A DNA stretch of 64,000 nt from Rachicladosporium sp. CCFEE 5018 (GCA_002077045.2 KZ111145.1:1176321-1240320), one strand, 5' to 3'; shown: positions 44,054 through 54,107, counted from the first letter of the stretch. A program made the numbers and translations. Notes: generated by a model from the letters alone, not told the origin.

Positions 44054-47000
44054 ATGACTAGCACTACTACGATCACTACCGCAAAGTCTACCGTCAGCGC
44101 AACGAAGGCAGACCACTCTGCCTTCCCGCCAATAGAGACCTTCCTAACCATCGATGGCCTACTACGAGCTCACGCAGCCGAATCTGACCAACCTCCTCTG
44201 GTCTGCTACCCGGTTCACACAGCATCAGACTTCGAGCAGCACACAGCAGCAAATATCAACCGACATGTCGACATAGCATGCGCGTTCTACGTCAAGCACG
44301 GTCTCTCGCCGGCAGATCCAGCTCTACAAAAGGCACCTGTCGTCGCATTGCTTACCCCAAGCAGCTTCGAAGTTGTTGTGAGCTTCTTCGCTCTCAACCG
44401 ACTTGGCTATGCAGTACTGTTCCTGAGTACACGACTCACGGCGCCGGCCTACGCTCGACTGATGGGCATGGTAGACTGCAACGCGATCATCGTCCCGGCT
44501 AAGCTGGACTCTGTCGCTCAGGACATCGCATCAGAGCGACCAGACTGTGTCAAAGTCCCAATGCTTAGCAGATACAATTGGCACTCTCGCCCTGGTGTTC
44601 AGCCTTTCACTAGACAAGGTCTCGACCGAGCCAAGGAAGCCGCGAAAATCGCATGGATCTTGCACTCATCCGGCAGCACTGGCTTCCCCAAACCCATTCT
44701 GCTCACGAACCGACAATGCCTGGCCAACTGGCGGAAGAGTTTCGCACTTCGGTCATTCTGCGTGTCACCTCTATTTCATGGTCACGCTCTGATGGAGCTC
44801 GGCCGGTCCTTCTACACGAGATCAAAAATGTTCCTTGGCAACCACTCGTTGCCAGTAACGAGTGCCACCCTGCTTGATGGCATAAGTGCGGCCAATCCGC
44901 AAATGGTCAGCGCTGTGCCTTATGTTCTCAAACTGCTCGCAGAGAAGCCGGCGGGCATCGAAGCCCTAGCGAAGACAAAGCTTGTGATGTACGCTGGTAG
45001 CTCATGCCCAGATGACCTGGGCGACCTGCTCGTCTCCCGAGGTGTGAATCTTGTAGGCAACTACGGCGCGACCGAGACCGGCCAGATCATGACGTCCTTT
45101 CGCTACTTTGACACAGATAAGGAGTGGTCGTACCTTCGGCTTTGGTTGCCAGTCGCAGACCACACACTAATGGACGAGATCGCGCCTGGCGTCTTCGAAT
45201 GCGTTGCGCTGGATGGCTTACCATCCAAAGGACCGTCGAATTCAGTGCCACCATTCAGCCAGAAGAACCCAGAGAATAGCTTCCGCACTGCAGACCTGTT
45301 CACTAGACATCCAGATCCGAGCAAGAGCAACTTCTACAAGTACCTCAGCCGCCTCGATGATCGCATCACACTGGTGAACGGCGAGAAAGTCTTACCTGTG
45401 CCGATGGAAGGTACGATACGCCAGCACTCAATGGTACAAGAAGCCGTCATTTTTGGCTTTCAGCAGACAATGCCGGGCGTATTGATCTTCCGATCGGCGA
45501 ATCAGGGTACTGAGTTGAGTGATACCGATTTCCTGGACCAGGTCTGGCCGACCATTGAGCTTGCAAACACAAGAGCAGAGAGCTTCGCCCGCATTACGCG
45601 AGATTTGGTCATCGTCAAGGGTTCTGATTGCGTATGTCCGAGGACAGACAAGAACACCGCCATTCGAGCTCAGATCTACGTCCAATTTGCGAAGGACATT
45701 AACGCTGCATACTCTCGCCTAATGGACGTCAGTAGCTCGGGCACGAAGCTCGCCCTCACAGAGCCTGAGCTGGAAAGCTGGCTACTGGAGCGCTTCCGCA
45801 AGAATCTCGGGATCCCAATCCCGGGCGTAGACTCTGACATTTTTGCTGCCGGCGTGGACAGCTTGCAGACTACGCGGATCTGGCGGGAGATCCAGAAGAA
45901 CCTCGATCTTGGCGAATCGACGCAGCCGCTAAGCCAGAATGTCGTCTTCGAGCAGGGCAATGTTCGCGGGCTAGCGAAGTATCTCTGCAGCCGCCGCGCC
46001 GGCGAGCTGGCCGAGATCGACGACAATGAAGAGCTGGAGGTCATGCAACTGCTCATCGACAAGTACTCGGTCTTTCCCTCACATAAGCCGACCCTTTCCA
46101 CCCAACCTGCTCAGCAGACCGTTCTCCTAACAGGCGTCACTGGAAATCTCGGCGCTTTCATCCTCGCCTCCTTGCTCCAGAACCCTAAGATCGCCGAGGT
46201 CCACTGCCTCATCCGCGCCTCCTCCCCCGAAACAGCCCACGCCCGCCTCCTCTCCTCCCTCTCCTCCCGCCAAATCTCCCTCACACCCTCCCAGCTCCAG
46301 CGCATCCACGCCCACCCCTCAGACCTCTCGCTCCCCTCCCTCGGCCTCCCAGAACCCACTCTGACCCACCTCCACAAGACCCTAACCTGCATAATCCACT
46401 CCGCCTGGGCCGTGAACTTCAATCTCCAAGTCCGCAGTTTCGAATCCCAGCATATAGCCGGCACAGCGCACCTAATCGCGCTAGGCCTCTCCTCGCACCT
46501 TCTGAAACCAGCGAGTTTCTATTTCTGCTCCTCCATCTCCAGCGCGTCAGGCACGCCGAAACCGGCGTCCATACCTGAGAGTCCGGTACCGGAGCTGCGG
46601 CATGCGCAGGCGACGGGGTATGGACGGAGTAAATTCGTGACGGAACGGATCACACACGCTGCTGCGAAGGTGATGGAGTCGAGGGTTCTGCGGATCGGGC
46701 AGTTGAGCGGTGATACGAGGGCGGGGATATGGAACGAGACGGAGGCTGTGGCGCTGATGATCCGGTCGGCGAGCACGACAGGTGCGCTGCCGGCACTGGA
46801 TGAGAGGGTAAGCTGGCTGCCGGTTGATGTGTGCGCTGAGGCGGTTGTGGATATCGCTCTTCGCGACCGGGCAGCGGAGGATGGGAAGGAGAACTTGGTG
46901 TATCATCTCGTCAATCCGAAGACGTTCCACTGGAGTCGAGATCTCCTGCCCGCATTGCGGCAATGCGAGGCGCAATTGAGCAAGTTTGAGGTGGTCAGTA

Positions 47001-47266
47001 CGAGTGAGTGGCTGGATCGTCTCGCGAAGAGCGAGCCAGATCCGGCGAACAATCCGAGTATGAAGCTGCTTGACTTCTGGCGGAAGAAGTATGGTAGCGG
47101 CAGCAAGGCTTCTGACGATGGTGAAGACGCGCCGGGACTTACGTTCGAGACGACGAGAACAGTCGACGAGTGTGGGCTGCTCGGCGAGGTCGGTCAGGTG
47201 GTGGAGAGTGGGCTGATGGAGAGGTATGTGAGAGCTTGGCGTGAGAGGTGGAAGGAGGGTATATGA
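44054..47266 (+). CDS. NRPS-like enzyme with A-T-reductase domains
   Basis: One exon of 1070 residues, complete. An adenylation domain fills about residues 30-440, with core motif SSGSTGFPKP near 204 and NYGATETGQ near 336. A carrier domain follows with the phosphopantetheine serine in AAGVDSLQT near 599. A thioester-reductase domain of short-chain dehydrogenase type covers about 690-1060: nucleotide-binding TGVTGNLGA near 694 and the active-site pair in GYGRSKF near 854. There is no condensation domain. Such A-T-R enzymes load a carboxylic or amino acid as a thioester and release it as an aldehyde or alcohol with NAD(P)H; the fungal FUB8 type and alpha-aminoadipate reductase share this layout. 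No other biosynthetic genes lie nearby. The frame upstream starts with GTG, so I use the ATG at 44054. Confidence 0.88.
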   Translation: MTSTTTITTAKSTVSATKADHSAFPPIETFLTIDGLLRAHAAESDQPPLVCYPVHTASDFEQHTAANINRHVDIACAFYVKHGLSPADPALQKAPVVALLTPSSFEVVVSFFALNRLGYAVLFLSTRLTAPAYARLMGMVDCNAIIVPAKLDSVAQDIASERPDCVKVPMLSRYNWHSRPGVQPFTRQGLDRAKEAAKIAWILHSSGSTGFPKPILLTNRQCLANWRKSFALRSFCVSPLFHGHALMELGRSFYTRSKMFLGNHSLPVTSATLLDGISAANPQMVSAVPYVLKLLAEKPAGIEALAKTKLVMYAGSSCPDDLGDLLVSRGVNLVGNYGATETGQIMTSFRYFDTDKEWSYLRLWLPVADHTLMDEIAPGVFECVALDGLPSKGPSNSVPPFSQKNPENSFRTADLFTRHPDPSKSNFYKYLSRLDDRITLVNGEKVLPVPMEGTIRQHSMVQEAVIFGFQQTMPGVLIFRSANQGTELSDTDFLDQVWPTIELANTRAESFARITRDLVIVKGSDCVCPRTDKNTAIRAQIYVQFAKDINAAYSRLMDVSSSGTKLALTEPELESWLLERFRKNLGIPIPGVDSDIFAAGVDSLQTTRIWREIQKNLDLGESTQPLSQNVVFEQGNVRGLAKYLCSRRAGELAEIDDNEELEVMQLLIDKYSVFPSHKPTLSTQPAQQTVLLTGVTGNLGAFILASLLQNPKIAEVHCLIRASSPETAHARLLSSLSSRQISLTPSQLQRIHAHPSDLSLPSLGLPEPTLTHLHKTLTCIIHSAWAVNFNLQVRSFESQHIAGTAHLIALGLSSHLLKPASFYFCSSISSASGTPKPASIPESPVPELRHAQATGYGRSKFVTERITHAAAKVMESRVLRIGQLSGDTRAGIWNETEAVALMIRSASTTGALPALDERVSWLPVDVCAEAVVDIALRDRAAEDGKENLVYHLVNPKTFHWSRDLLPALRQCEAQLSKFEVVSTSEWLDRLAKSEPDPANNPSMKLLDFWRKKYGSGSKASDDGEDAPGLTFETTRTVDECGLLGEVGQVVESGLMERYVRAWRERWKEGI

Positions 47267-48201
47267 AGTAGTCAGTTCGTATGAATGAACAACGCATTTG
47301 TATCTATGTCGAGTCTAGTGTATATGTGCTTCGGCACTCCCCTCCCTCTCTTCGCCACCCACGCCACCGCGGCTGAAATCTGACCTTGATATCCTAGCAT
47401 CAAGCAGCGAGCATGCCGGGCATGTCGTGATCTCGTGAGCATTGGTAGCATCCTCTGTGGCATGACCTACGACGATCAAGTCGCAGCCGGTACTCCACTC
47501 TGGGTCCTCGAGTCACGTCAATTGCCCAGTTCCCTTTAAAACGCCATCGCCTTCTCTCAAAGGACCGTTCGGACCCGCGGCAGACTGCACGATCTTATCG
47601 GTTGATCCACATGCCTCGGCGAATTGTCCATCGAGCTGAGATGCTGGTGACTCCCGTCGGCAATGGATCAAATAGCGATGATTGAAAGTCCGTCAAGGTT
47701 GATGGGCCAAGAGCAGGTCAACATCCGAGTTCTCGTGGCCGTGGACAGAGCAAAGTTGGAGTAGAGACCAGACGTCGAGTTCTGTTCCAGCCCGTTTTGT
47801 TCCAGCGAACGCTTTGACACGGCGTCTCGCTGCGTGTCACAGCGGGTTCTGCACACTGATGCGGGTTCAGGTGTCTGCCCGTCTGAAGTGACCAACAGTG
47901 GTGGATCGGCGTCTCGGACCAGCGAGGATACCTGCCGAGCACTATCGTGACTAAGTGCCCCGGCTGTAGTGCTGCGGTGAGATCGCGGCGTTTCCATAAC
48001 GTGCTTCCGCCGTGGCAGCTCCGGCAGCATTGGAACGTCTTCAGCGGCCTTGCGCAGCGCTTAGCTGGCCTTGGAGCTTTCGCACAGGCTGCAGCATGAC
48101 AATCCAATGTCATTGGTGCGTAGCCGTTCGTGGTAGCGGCCCTCGGAGCATCCTCGCCTTCGTCCCTCAAGCCATCCCATCAAGTCCTACGCATCCTCCA
48201 T
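47267..48201. other. Spacer between NRPS-like gene and SDHAF1, copy 1
   Basis: About 935 bases with no recognised gene. Apart from the last 60 bases, it does not visibly align with the matching spacer of copy 2 (52580-53640), which carries the EF-3 relic. Confidence 0.5.
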
Positions 48202-48441
48202 TCAGCCAACGACATCCCTCACGCCCTTGTCAGCATACGTCTCCAGCTGTCTCGTCCCCTTCCTCAGGAAGAACTCAATCGCGCTAAAGTCCTTCTTGTC
48301 GAGGTGAATGTTCTTGTCGAACTCCTTCCGGGCAAAAGATAGGAAGTGTGGCCGTGAGTGTTCCGGCTTCGTGCGAGCGGTGCGCAGGCATTGGCGGTAG
48401 AGGGCGAGGACAGCCTTTTGCAGACCGGAGAGGCGGGGCAT
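48202..48441 (-). CDS. SDHAF1: Succinate dehydrogenase assembly factor 1, LYR family (copy 1)
   Basis: A 79-residue intronless protein starting MPRLSGLQKAVLALYRQCLR, with the LYR tripeptide at residues 14-16 and the downstream ARKEF phenylalanine motif. Both bind the Fe-S transfer co-chaperone HSC20 in this family. The middle NIHLDKKDFSAIEFFLRKG and the RQLETYADKGVRD end are typical of Sdh6/SDHAF1, a mitochondrial matrix protein needed for Fe-S insertion into the SDH2 subunit of complex II. The frame is open upstream without conservation between copies, so the ATG at 48441 is chosen. It differs from copy 2 at one residue (Leu versus Gln at HF-L/Q-SF). Confidence 0.88.
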   Translation of the reverse strand: MPRLSGLQKAVLALYRQCLRTARTKPEHSRPHFLSFARKEFDKNIHLDKKDFSAIEFFLRKGTRQLETYADKGVRDVVG

Positions 48442-48699
48442 GGAGTGGGAGTGACTGGTATAAGGTAAGAATGATGATGATACAACAGGTCCAGTAGGAG
48501 ATGCAGGTACATGTACTTTGATGTCGGGCTCTTGGCACTCCACGTCACTCTATGGCTATGTACTTTGCATGGGTAAAGTGAGGGCCTGCCATATCGAACA
48601 TCTCCATGCGCCAACGACTGTGCTGAAGTCCCCGTGAACCACTGCTTCGTCTTACTCCTCCCCTCCTCCTCCCATCTCTTGCCCTCCCACACCGCCACC
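48442..48699. promoter_or_regulatory. Divergent promoter region SDHAF1 / ARP2, copy 1
   Basis: 258 bases between divergent starts. The ARP2 start is preceded by a long pyrimidine run and then CCGCCACCATGG, a very strong initiation context, also kept in copy 2. Confidence 0.55.
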
Positions 48700-50052
48700 A
48701 TGGCGGAAGTCCCCATCGGTACCTCTCACTTCCCCTCCCCCACCATGTCCCCAGCTGACACCCCCCAGTCCTCGATGGCGGGACTGGCTTCCTCAAAGCT
48801 GGCTATGCCGGCACTGTATGTCCTATCCGATCTCACGACGCCCTGTCGATCTCGCTCGGTAGCTTACGCTCAACCCCCAGAACTTCCCCGACCACCAATA
48901 CCCCTCCATAGTCGGCCGCCCCATCCTCCGCACAGAAGAGCAGAACCAAGAAGGCATAGTCCTTAAGGACATCATGTGCGGCGACGAAGCAGCAGCAGCA
49001 CGGAGCATGCTCCAAATCACATACCCCGTACGTCCCTATGATCCCACCCACCTCATCCCCTCAGCCTCCCGCTGACCAGACGATCCCACACGCAGATGGA
49101 GAACGGCATCGTAAAACGCTGGGACGACATGCAACACCTCTGGGACTACACCTTCTACGAGAAAATGAAGCTCGACCCCACAAACCGCAAGATCCTCCTC
49201 ACCGAACCCCCCATGAACCCCCTAAAGAACCGCGAACACATGGCCGAAGTCATGTTCGAGCGCTACGGTTTCGGAGGCCTCTACGTCGCCATCCAAGCCG
49301 TGCTAGCCCTCTACGCTCAAGGCTTGTCGTCGGGCGTAGTGGTAGACTCGGGTGACGGCGTGACACATATTGTACCGGTGTACGAGTCCACAGTCCTAAA
49401 CCACCTCACGCGGCGATTGGATGTGGCAGGCCGAGACGTGACGCGGAATCTCATCTCCCTTTTGCTACGAAGAGGCTACGCCCTCAACCGAACAGCAGAC
49501 TTCGAAACCGTGCGCGCGATCAAAGAGAAACTGTGCTACGTCTCCTACGATCTTGCGCTAGACCAAAAGCTCTCCGAAGACACCACAGTCCTCGTAGAAT
49601 CCTACACCCTCCCCGACGGCCGCGTCATCCGCGTCGGCAGCGAACGCTTCGAAGCCCCCGAATGCCTCTTTCAACCCCACCTGGTCGACGTCGAACAACC
49701 CGGCATAGCCGAATTTCTCTTCCAAACCATCCAGTCCGCAGACGTCGATATCCGCTCCTCCTTATACCGCGCTATAGTCCTCTCCGGCGGGTCATCAATG
49801 TATCCCGGCCTACCTTCCCGAATGGAGAAAGAAATCAAGCAGTTGTGGTTGACGCGGGTGTTGAAGGGTGATCCGGAGCGGCTGGAGAAGTTCAAGGTCA
49901 GGATTGAAGATCCGCCGAGAAGGAGGCATATGGTGTTTCTTGGGGGGGCGGTGTTGGCGAATATTATGGCGGAGAGGGAGGATATGTGGGTTTCGAAGGC
50001 GGAGTGGGAGGAGCAGGGCCCGAGAGCGTTGGAGAAATTGGGTGGGCGGTGA
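48700..50052 (+). CDS. ARP2: Actin-related protein 2 (copy 1)
   Basis: Four exons (48700-48718, 48769-48815, 48881-49027, 49096-50052) give 389 residues, the normal Arp2 length. Exon 1 is only 19 nt; splicing yields MAEVPIVLDGGTGFLKAGYA, the actin-fold phosphate-binding loop. Further landmarks are NFPDHQYPSIVGRP, MENGIVKRWDDMQHLWDYTF, VVDSGDGVTHIVPVYE (second phosphate loop) and VLSGGSSMYPGLPSR. Arp2 is a subunit of the seven-member Arp2/3 complex, which nucleates branched actin at endocytic patches; BZZ1, an activator of that pathway, lies about 8 kb downstream. The protein differs from copy 2 at one residue near the end (WEEQGP versus WQEQGP). Confidence 0.95.
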
Positions 50053-50776
50053 GAGCTGCGATGAGAGTCATACGGGTGCACCTAGTCGCTACAATTGCGT
50101 CCAGGGGCCTAGGGATGGCGTCTTCCGGCGTGGCTGGCAGCGATAGCGACGTCAGCCATGACTACCATAGCGGCACGGAAGCAGGCTTGTATGCCCAGAG
50201 TGCATGCGAGATGGCTTACTCGATGCCCTGAGGGAGTCTGAGAGAGACTGCAATAGACAGACTTCGCACGCACTAAAAGCTCGTTACGACTAGCCCGCGC
50301 CTTATGCCCATCAGCACAGCCCGTTTGTCGTCCAAAGGTAGATTAGATGCAGTTTGGTGGTCATGAGGGCATGTTCAACCGCACATACCTCGCGAATGAG
50401 ATGGGAACGAGAGATCGAGAGGCATGGACGACTGCCGAAGTCTTACTTTCTGATTGTCTAATACAGCGCTTGCTACTTCGTGTGACCTCGATCGGCCGCT
50501 CATCGACATGAGCGCCCAAATTGGGCATACCACTGCTGCGCTCCAAGAGCGCGCCTTTGTGAGCTCCTTCAGACATTCATCGACGTCTCTCGCGCATGAT
50601 GCGCCCGTCTTGCTCTAGGCAAGAACTCCAAACAAGGGGGACATCATGGTCGATCCCTGACATCATCCCCTCCAACGCCCTGCGATGCTCATGCTGTACA
50701 GGTCATTCCCCTTACCGCACCCTCGATGCACCGCTAGTCTCAGCTCACAAAGCCAGTCAAACATCTAGTACGGCTC
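50053..50776. other. Spacer between ARP2 and DBP5, copy 1
   Basis: 724 bases between convergent genes, about 97% identical to 55459-56183. Being more alike than synonymous sites inside ARP2, it either belongs to a recent conversion tract or is constrained. No gene is recognised. Confidence 0.6.
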
Positions 50777-51364
50777 CTAGCCATCCATAGTGACCTCCCT
50801 CGCCGCCTCAACCGGCTCACTCTTCACAGCAGGCTCAGACTTCACATCCTCCTTCGCCCCCGCATTCCTGGCATTCTTCATAACGCCCTTGAGCATCTTC
50901 TCCACAGCATCCCAATCACTCGTATCCAACCTCGTAGGCTCGATGCCAAAGTGACGACCGATCTCTTGCAACATCTCCCAGCTGCGACGGTCATGCACGA
51001 AGGTTAGGGCGGCGCCGGTGCGGCCGAAACGACCGGTACGACCGATGCGGTGGAGGTAAGTCTCATAGTCTGGCTGGTGGTCTTGTGTGGTGGGTACGTC
51101 GTAGTTGATGACCATTGTCACGGTTTGAACGTCGATGCCACGGGCGAGGACGTTAGTAGTGATGAGGACTTTCGCCTCGCCTGTGCGGAAACGGTTGAAG
51201 ACTGCGTCACGCTCGGAGCCTTCAAGGGCGCCGGAGAGGGCTGCTACGGCGTGGCCAGACGCGGCCATGCGCTTCTCGATTTCGGTTGCCGTGTCGCGAC
51301 GACGCACGAAGATGATCGACGAGGCAATTGTCATGAGGGAGTAAAACTTTAGGAGTGCCTCGTA
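50777..51364 (-). CDS. DBP5: ATP-dependent RNA helicase DBP5, copy 1, 5' part lost in gap
   Basis: About 196 C-terminal codons of the DEAD-box helicase found complete at 56184-57871. Present are the RecA2 domain with IIFVRRRDTA, VLARGIDV and HRIGRTGRFGRTG. The N-terminal RecA1 domain lies in or beyond the assembly gap. Compared with copy 2 the tail differs: KEDVKSEPAVKSEPVEAARE against KEETKVEVKSEPVQAAKE, a two-codon length difference, plus Ala/Val in EKRM-A/V-ASG. The truncation coincides exactly with the gap, so it is an assembly edge. Confidence 0.92.
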   Translation of the reverse strand, partial: YEALLKFYSLMTIASSIIFVRRRDTATEIEKRMAASGHAVAALSGALEGSERDAVFNRFRTGEAKVLITTNVLARGIDVQTVTMVINYDVPTTQDHQPDYETYLHRIGRTGRFGRTGAALTFVHDRRSWEMLQEIGRHFGIEPTRLDTSDWDAVEKMLKGVMKNARNAGAKEDVKSEPAVKSEPVEAAREVTMDG

Positions 51365-51464
51365 NNNNNNNNNNNNNNNNNNNNNNNNNNNNNNNNNNNN
51401 NNNNNNNNNNNNNNNNNNNNNNNNNNNNNNNNNNNNNNNNNNNNNNNNNNNNNNNNNNNNNNNN
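51365..51464. other. Assembly gap 4 (100 N)
   Basis: The left side stops inside DBP5 copy 1 and the right side starts inside NRPS-like copy 2. If the tandem arrangement is real, about 1.1 kb of DBP5 and 2.1 kb of the NRPS-like gene are hidden here. If not, the gap marks two overlapping homologous contigs. Confidence 0.99.
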
Positions 51465-52579
51465 ACCCTAAGATCGCCGAGGTCCACTGCCTCATCCGCG
51501 CCTCCTCCCCCGAAACAGCCCACGCCCGCCTCCTCTCCTCCCTCTCCTCCCGCCAAATCTCCCTTACACCCTCCCAGCTCCAGCGCATCCACGCCCACCC
51601 CTCAGACCTCTCGTTCCCCTCCCTCGGCCTCCCAGAACCCACTCTGACCCACCTCCACAAGACCCTAACCTGCATAATCCACTCCGCATGGGCCGTGAAC
51701 TTCAATCTCCAAGTCCGCAGTTTCGAATCCCAGCATATAGTCGGCACAGCGCACCTAATCGCGCTAGGCCTCTCCTCGCACCTTCTGAAACCAGCGAGTT
51801 TCTATTTCTGCTCCTCCATCTCCAGCGCGTCAGGCACGCCGAAACCGGCATCCATACCTGAGAGTCCGGTACCGGAGCTGCGGCATGCGCAGGCGACGGG
51901 GTATGGACGGAGTAAATTCGTGACGGAACGGATCACACACGCTGCTGCAAAGGTGATGGAGTCGAGGGTTCTGCGGATCGGGCAGTTGAGTGGTGATACG
52001 CGGGCGGGGATTTGGAACGAGACGGAGGCTGTAGCGTTGATGATCCGGTCGGCGAGGTCGACGGGGTGTCTGCCGGCACTAGATGAGAGGGTAAGCTGGC
52101 TGCCTGTTGATGTTTGCGCTGAGGCGGTTGTGGACATTGCGCTTCGAGAACGTGCAAGAGAGGATGCGAAAGAGGACTTGGTGTATCATCTCGTCAATCC
52201 GGAGACGTTTCATTGGAGTCGGGAGCTGCTCCCTGCGCTTCGGAAGTGCGAGGCGCAGTTGGGGAACTTCGAGGTCGTGGGTACGGGTGAGTGGCTTGAG
52301 AGACTGGGGAAGAGCGACGCGGACCCGGCAAAGAATCCGAGTGTCAAATTACTTGACTTTTGGCGGAAGAAGTACAGTGCTGGCGACAAGGCTACTGACG
52401 ACGATGAGGATGCGCCAGGGCTTGTGTTCGAGACCAAGCGGACTGTCAAGGAGTGTACATTGCTCGGCGATGTTGGGCAGGTGGTGGAGAGTGGGTTGAT
52501 GGAGAGGTACGTGAAAGTTTGGGGTGAGAGGTGGAATAAGGAGGTCCGAGGGAAACGTCTGTACGCACAGTCGTGGTAG
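51465..52579 (+). CDS. NRPS-like enzyme, copy 2, only the reductase domain present
   Basis: The 3' 371 codons of a second A-T-R gene; the first complete codon is at 51467. It covers the reductase domain from just after the nucleotide-binding loop, including SFYFCSSISSASGTP and GYGRSKFVTE. The first 190 residues are nearly identical to copy 1. From about IRSARSTGCLPALDE to the end the two proteins differ at roughly a quarter of positions, and this copy ends seven codons later (VRGKRLYAQSW). The open frame without stops suggests it encodes a functional enzyme. The 5' end is absent because of the gap. Confidence 0.85.
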
Positions 52580-53008
52580 TACGTGTATCAATTTAAAACT
52601 GTATACTCTCTGCCGCACCTTTCCCCTTCTTCGTATTCACAGTAGTCAAGAATCGAAGATCCTCCAGCGCGACCATCAGCGGGACTATGGGTGGGGTGTA
52701 GGGCGCTATACAGGGAAGACTGGCATCAAATCTGAGCCATGATCTGCAGGTCACATCACATCCTCGCATAGGTAGCCTATGACTATCGGCGAGTGCACGA
52801 ACACAGCTACAGCACCATGCTCTGTCGCAAGCCTTACAGCAAGTCATGGGATTGCTGTCATACCACTGCCATTTGCAGGCAGATCGAGTAGCGATGGCTT
52901 GCGGTCGTTGAGAGGCAGTGGATCATACGCGGTACACCATACGGAGGCCCTTCGATGCCAGTAGTGCATAGCCGTCTGCACAGGCGCAGGATCGGCGAGA
53001 GCCTCGAT
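52580..53008. other. Spacer after NRPS-like copy 2
   Basis: About 430 bases with no recognised gene and no clear match in copy 1. Confidence 0.45.
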
Positions 53009-53272
53009 TCATAGCGAGTCGATCATCTTCTCGGCCCACTTCTGTGCATTGCGAATGCTGTGCATGAGTCGAGGCACGACAACCTTGACGGCGTTTGGGT
53101 TGATGGCCTTGGTGATGGCCAAGGCGGTCATTTGTGCGGCCACCTTGACGGGTGACGTTCTATCACCCACAGCTGGGAGGATGTCTGGCAGCTTGCAACG
53201 CTGTACCGTCAAGAGCTCGGCGGTGTCGGCCAGCTCTGGTACGAGCTTCAGGATGTGCAGATTGCAGTGACT
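53009..53272 (-). pseudogene. Elongation factor 3 HEAT-region relic
   Basis: A minus-strand frame of about 88 codons whose last 55 residues fit the N-terminal HEAT repeats of fungal translation elongation factor 3, the ABC ATPase required for tRNA release from the ribosomal E site. The telling stretch is AINPNAVKVVVPRLMHSIRN followed by AQKWAEKM, preceded by DILPAVGDRTSPVKVAAQ. It ends at a TGA right after EKMIDSL, where the intact protein would continue for another 900 residues, and has no ATG at its start. No ATPase cassettes lie nearby. It is therefore a fragment, perhaps a retrocopy or recombination remnant. Assignment rests on family memory, so a database search would be needed to be certain. 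Confidence 0.58.
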
Positions 53273-53640
53273 GTGCGGACATGATCTCTTGCTGCGTTGC
53301 GAGAGCTAACATGCTGGACGACGCGGGCTCAAACGTTACAAGTCCAGATCCATGGACAGATCCAAGGGTTGTAGGAGAGCATGGCAGCTATGTGGGTGAG
53401 GGTGGTAGTGATCGAGCACCACCGGTTGTAGTGACGTCGTGAGGCACATGTGTTCCGGCGTCGTTTGGCATTTGTGCTGGGCGAATCGCATTCCAAGCCC
53501 AGGTTGGCCTTACGAAGCTCCTAGCTTTCATTCGAGCTCTCAGCGAGTGCGCGGGACCATGAGCCGTCTATCCCTCGCCATGCACCATGCTGGCCGCCCC
53601 CATCCCCCTTTCATCCCATCAACTCCCATCAATCCTCGCT
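53273..53640. other. Spacer between EF-3 relic and SDHAF1 copy 2
   Basis: About 370 bases, no gene recognised. The last 60 bases align with the corresponding place in copy 1. Confidence 0.45.
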
Positions 53641-53880
53641 TCAGCCAACGACATCCCTCACCCCCTTATCCGCATACGTTTCCAGCTGTCTGGTACCCTT
53701 CCTCAGAAAGAATTCAATCGCGCTGAAGTCCTTCTTGTCGAGGTGGATATTCTTGTCGAACTCCTTCCGGGCGAAGCTCTGAAAGTGCGGACGCGAGTGT
53801 TCGGGTTTGGTGCGAGCGGTGCGCAGGCATTGGCGGTAGAGGGCGAGGACAGCCTTCTGCAGACCGGAGAGGCGGGGCAT
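53641..53880 (-). CDS. SDHAF1: Succinate dehydrogenase assembly factor 1, LYR family (copy 2)
   Basis: A 79-residue protein identical to copy 1 except for Gln in place of Leu in HFQSFARKEF. LYR (residues 14-16) and ARKEF motifs are intact, so it should bind the Fe-S transfer machinery and serve complex II assembly in the mitochondrial matrix. Start chosen at the ATG conserved in both copies (53880). Confidence 0.88.
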   Translation of the reverse strand: MPRLSGLQKAVLALYRQCLRTARTKPEHSRPHFQSFARKEFDKNIHLDKKDFSAIEFFLRKGTRQLETYADKGVRDVVG

Positions 53881-54107
53881 GGGGTTGATTGGTGAAAGTA
53901 TGGCAGTGATGGAAGGCGAGAGGTAGAGAACATGCAGGTACGTTGATGTCGGACTCTTGGCACTCCACGTCACTCTATGGGCATTGCGAAAGTGAGGGCC
54001 TACCATGTTGAATACCTCATGCGCTAACGAACGTGCTGAATTGCTTGTAATCCTTCGACCTCCCTCATACCTCCTCTCACTACCTATCCGCTCCGCCCAC
54101 CGCCACC
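53881..54107. promoter_or_regulatory. Divergent promoter region SDHAF1 / ARP2, copy 2
   Basis: 227 bases between divergent starts, about 30 shorter than copy 1 and only partly alignable. The CCGCCACCATGG context at ARP2 is kept. Confidence 0.5.

Larger units (their letters stand above)
46182..51364. repeat. Duplicated block B, copy 1 (NRPS-like 3' end - SDHAF1 - ARP2 - DBP5)
   Basis: This block matches 51465-56765 in order and orientation, with the copies separated only by the 100-N gap. The first 560 bases are about 98% identical; the last 500 bases of the NRPS-like gene only about 80%. The spacer 47267-48201 has little visible match, and SDHAF1, ARP2 and DBP5 are nearly identical in protein. 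Confidence 0.95.

Noticed and set aside
43855..44151. A 98-codon minus-strand frame with two hydrophobic segments, like a small membrane protein
   Set aside because: It lies antisense to the Thr-rich start of the NRPS-like gene; ACT/ACC codons read backwards as Val/Ser, which creates the hydrophobic runs. No independent support.
50777..51598. A single minus-strand frame covering DBP5 and sequence to the right of the gap
   Set aside because: The right part is antisense to the NRPS-like gene; the open frame through Ns is an artefact.
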